From Kiritimatiellia bacterium (lineage in GTDB: Bacteria > Verrucomicrobiota > Kiritimatiellia > SLAD01): 6,593 nucleotides of DNA. The position numbers and the translations under genes are program-made. Where the stretch lies: the NCBI GenBank assembly GCA_007125875.1, contig SLCI01000032.1:1-6593 (forward strand), written 5' to 3'. The notes under the pieces were generated by a model. It had not been told where the DNA came from, did not search any database, and was given only the letters and a program-made list of their open reading frames with translations. Of the stretch, positions 5,727-6,593 are shown one piece after another (position 1 is the first letter of the stretch; each line of letters starts with the position of its first letter).

Positions 5727-6593
5727 TTACTGAATCGCTCGTCGACGCGCATCGGCTCGTATGCGACGCACCTCTTCGACATGATCGCTTTGTGCGAAAT
5801 CTTCCAAGTATTGCGCGCTGACGTCTTCGACTTCTTGATAGAGTGACAGCTCCATGGCGATCTCCAAGCTACGTCGCAAACTTTCCTCAATAATCGGGCG
5901 CAAATCCCGATTGGTCGGGTCTTGTAACAAGGCGATACGCTGGTATGTCGCCAAGGCGGCCTGTTGCTCACCTCGCGCTTGCTGCAAGGAGGCCAAAGAG
6001 AATTGTGCGCGCTGATTTACGAGGTTGTCTTGCGATAGGCGCAAGATATCGGAAAGAGCGGCATGCGCTGCATCATATTGTTCGATTTGCTTGTTGGCAT
6101 CCGCCAACAGGAAACGCGCATCAAAGAAGAATGGCGAATTCGGGAAGCGCTCAAGCAGATCGTCTAACGCCTCGATGCTGGCGCTGTAGCTTCCTTGATG
6201 ATGATAAGCGGAACCTAAACCAAAGAGCGCCAGTTCTAACATGCGCCGCTCTTCGGTTGTTTCGACTACGCGGCGATAGGCGGGAATGACATCCTCATAC
6301 ATGCCATTATCCAGCATAAGCTGGCCGATCCGTGTGAACTCTTCGGGCGAGAAGGCGTCCGGGGTTTCGATCATCCGCCGGAATGCATCACGGGCGATAT
6401 CCGGTTGTCCGATTTCAAATGCGGAACTGACGAGTGCGAACAGAGCGCTGCGTCCCTCTTCTGAATCGGGGTAGCGGGCAGCGAGATCCTCAAAGACCTG
6501 CGCGGCTTCCTCTGAGCGGCCGATCTCGAGTAGCAAGGCCCCTTTGTCGCGCATGGCCGTTGGTGCCAATGACGATTCCGGGTGACGCTGCAA
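5727..6593 (-). CDS. Tetratricopeptide-repeat protein, 5' end outside the window
   Basis: The right edge cuts this gene. The visible part is 288 codons ending at TAA 5727, and the TTG at the very edge is an ordinary Leu codon, not a start. Helical pairs of TPR type repeat throughout: 'LLLEIGRSEEAAQVFEDLAA' then 'RYPDSEEGRSALF', 'LDNGMYEDVIPAYRRVV', 'GLGSAYHHQGSYSASIEALD' then 'RFPNSPFFFDARFLLA', and 'ARGEQQAALATYQRIA'. The 'YPDSEEGRSA' and 'FPNSPFFFDA' turns are the form seen in envelope TPR proteins such as BamD and YbgF/CpoB. The signal peptide, if any, is outside the window. It is probably a periplasmic or membrane-bound scaffold co-expressed with the next TPR gene and the proton-driven motor. 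No enzyme motif is present. The C-terminus is rich in Arg (RRIRADARRRAIQ). Confidence 0.88.
   Translation of the reverse strand: MQRHPESSLAPTAMRDKGALLLEIGRSEEAAQVFEDLAARYPDSEEGRSALFALVSSAFEIGQPDIARDAFRRMIETPDAFSPEEFTRIGQLMLDNGMYEDVIPAYRRVVETTEERRMLELALFGLGSAYHHQGSYSASIEALDDLLERFPNSPFFFDARFLLADANKQIEQYDAAHAALSDILRLSQDNLVNQRAQFSLASLQQARGEQQAALATYQRIALLQDPTNRDLRPIIEESLRRSLEIAMELSLYQEVEDVSAQYLEDFAQSDHVEEVRRIRADARRRAIQ

Noticed and set aside
5945..6289. A plus-strand open frame opposite the TPR gene
   Set aside because: It is rich in Arg, His and Ala as expected from antisense reading, and the opposite strand encodes clear TPR repeats.

Overview
The window holds one long, co-directional cluster read entirely from the minus strand (right to left). 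It looks like the chromosome of a bacterium of the PVC superphylum, most likely Verrucomicrobiota or Kiritimatiellota. That placement is an inference from protein style: a secreted protein carrying the 'YTIEYR-sL..G.W..L ... FFRVR' module common in those phyla, a TPR–TolQ–ExbD–ExbD gene order, and a cyclase-fold repeat protein ending in a 'TAMSALTLQVYYR-LP' block. No rRNA or other phylogenetic marker is present to confirm it.

Region 6593–1602 looks like an operon. In transcription order it contains: a 5'-truncated TPR protein; a secreted protein with a small N-terminal beta-type domain followed by TPR-like helices; a TolQ/ExbB/MotA-family proton-channel subunit with its own signal peptide; two different ExbD-family subunits; and a 497-residue protein with an N-terminal membrane anchor, a very acidic linker and a prenyltransferase/squalene-cyclase-type alpha-toroid. 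Gaps are 26, 88, 54, 18 and 9 nt, and good Shine-Dalgarno sequences precede all five complete genes. The anchor of the last protein carries the S-x3-H spacing found in the transmembrane helix of TonB and TolA. I infer that the operon encodes a proton-motive-force-driven envelope machine in which the toroid protein takes the TonB/TolA place and the TPR proteins act as periplasmic scaffolds. Its cargo or substrate cannot be read from the sequence.

Region 1561–1043 is a GNAT N-acetyltransferase, 40 nt downstream, without an obvious ribosome binding site and probably functionally separate. After a 125-nt spacer with a small hairpin, the left end (917–1) is the first 305 codons of a large secreted protein that leaves the window without a stop. 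No tRNA, rRNA, CRISPR array, insertion sequence or prophage feature was seen, and no gene-free stretch exceeds 125 nt.
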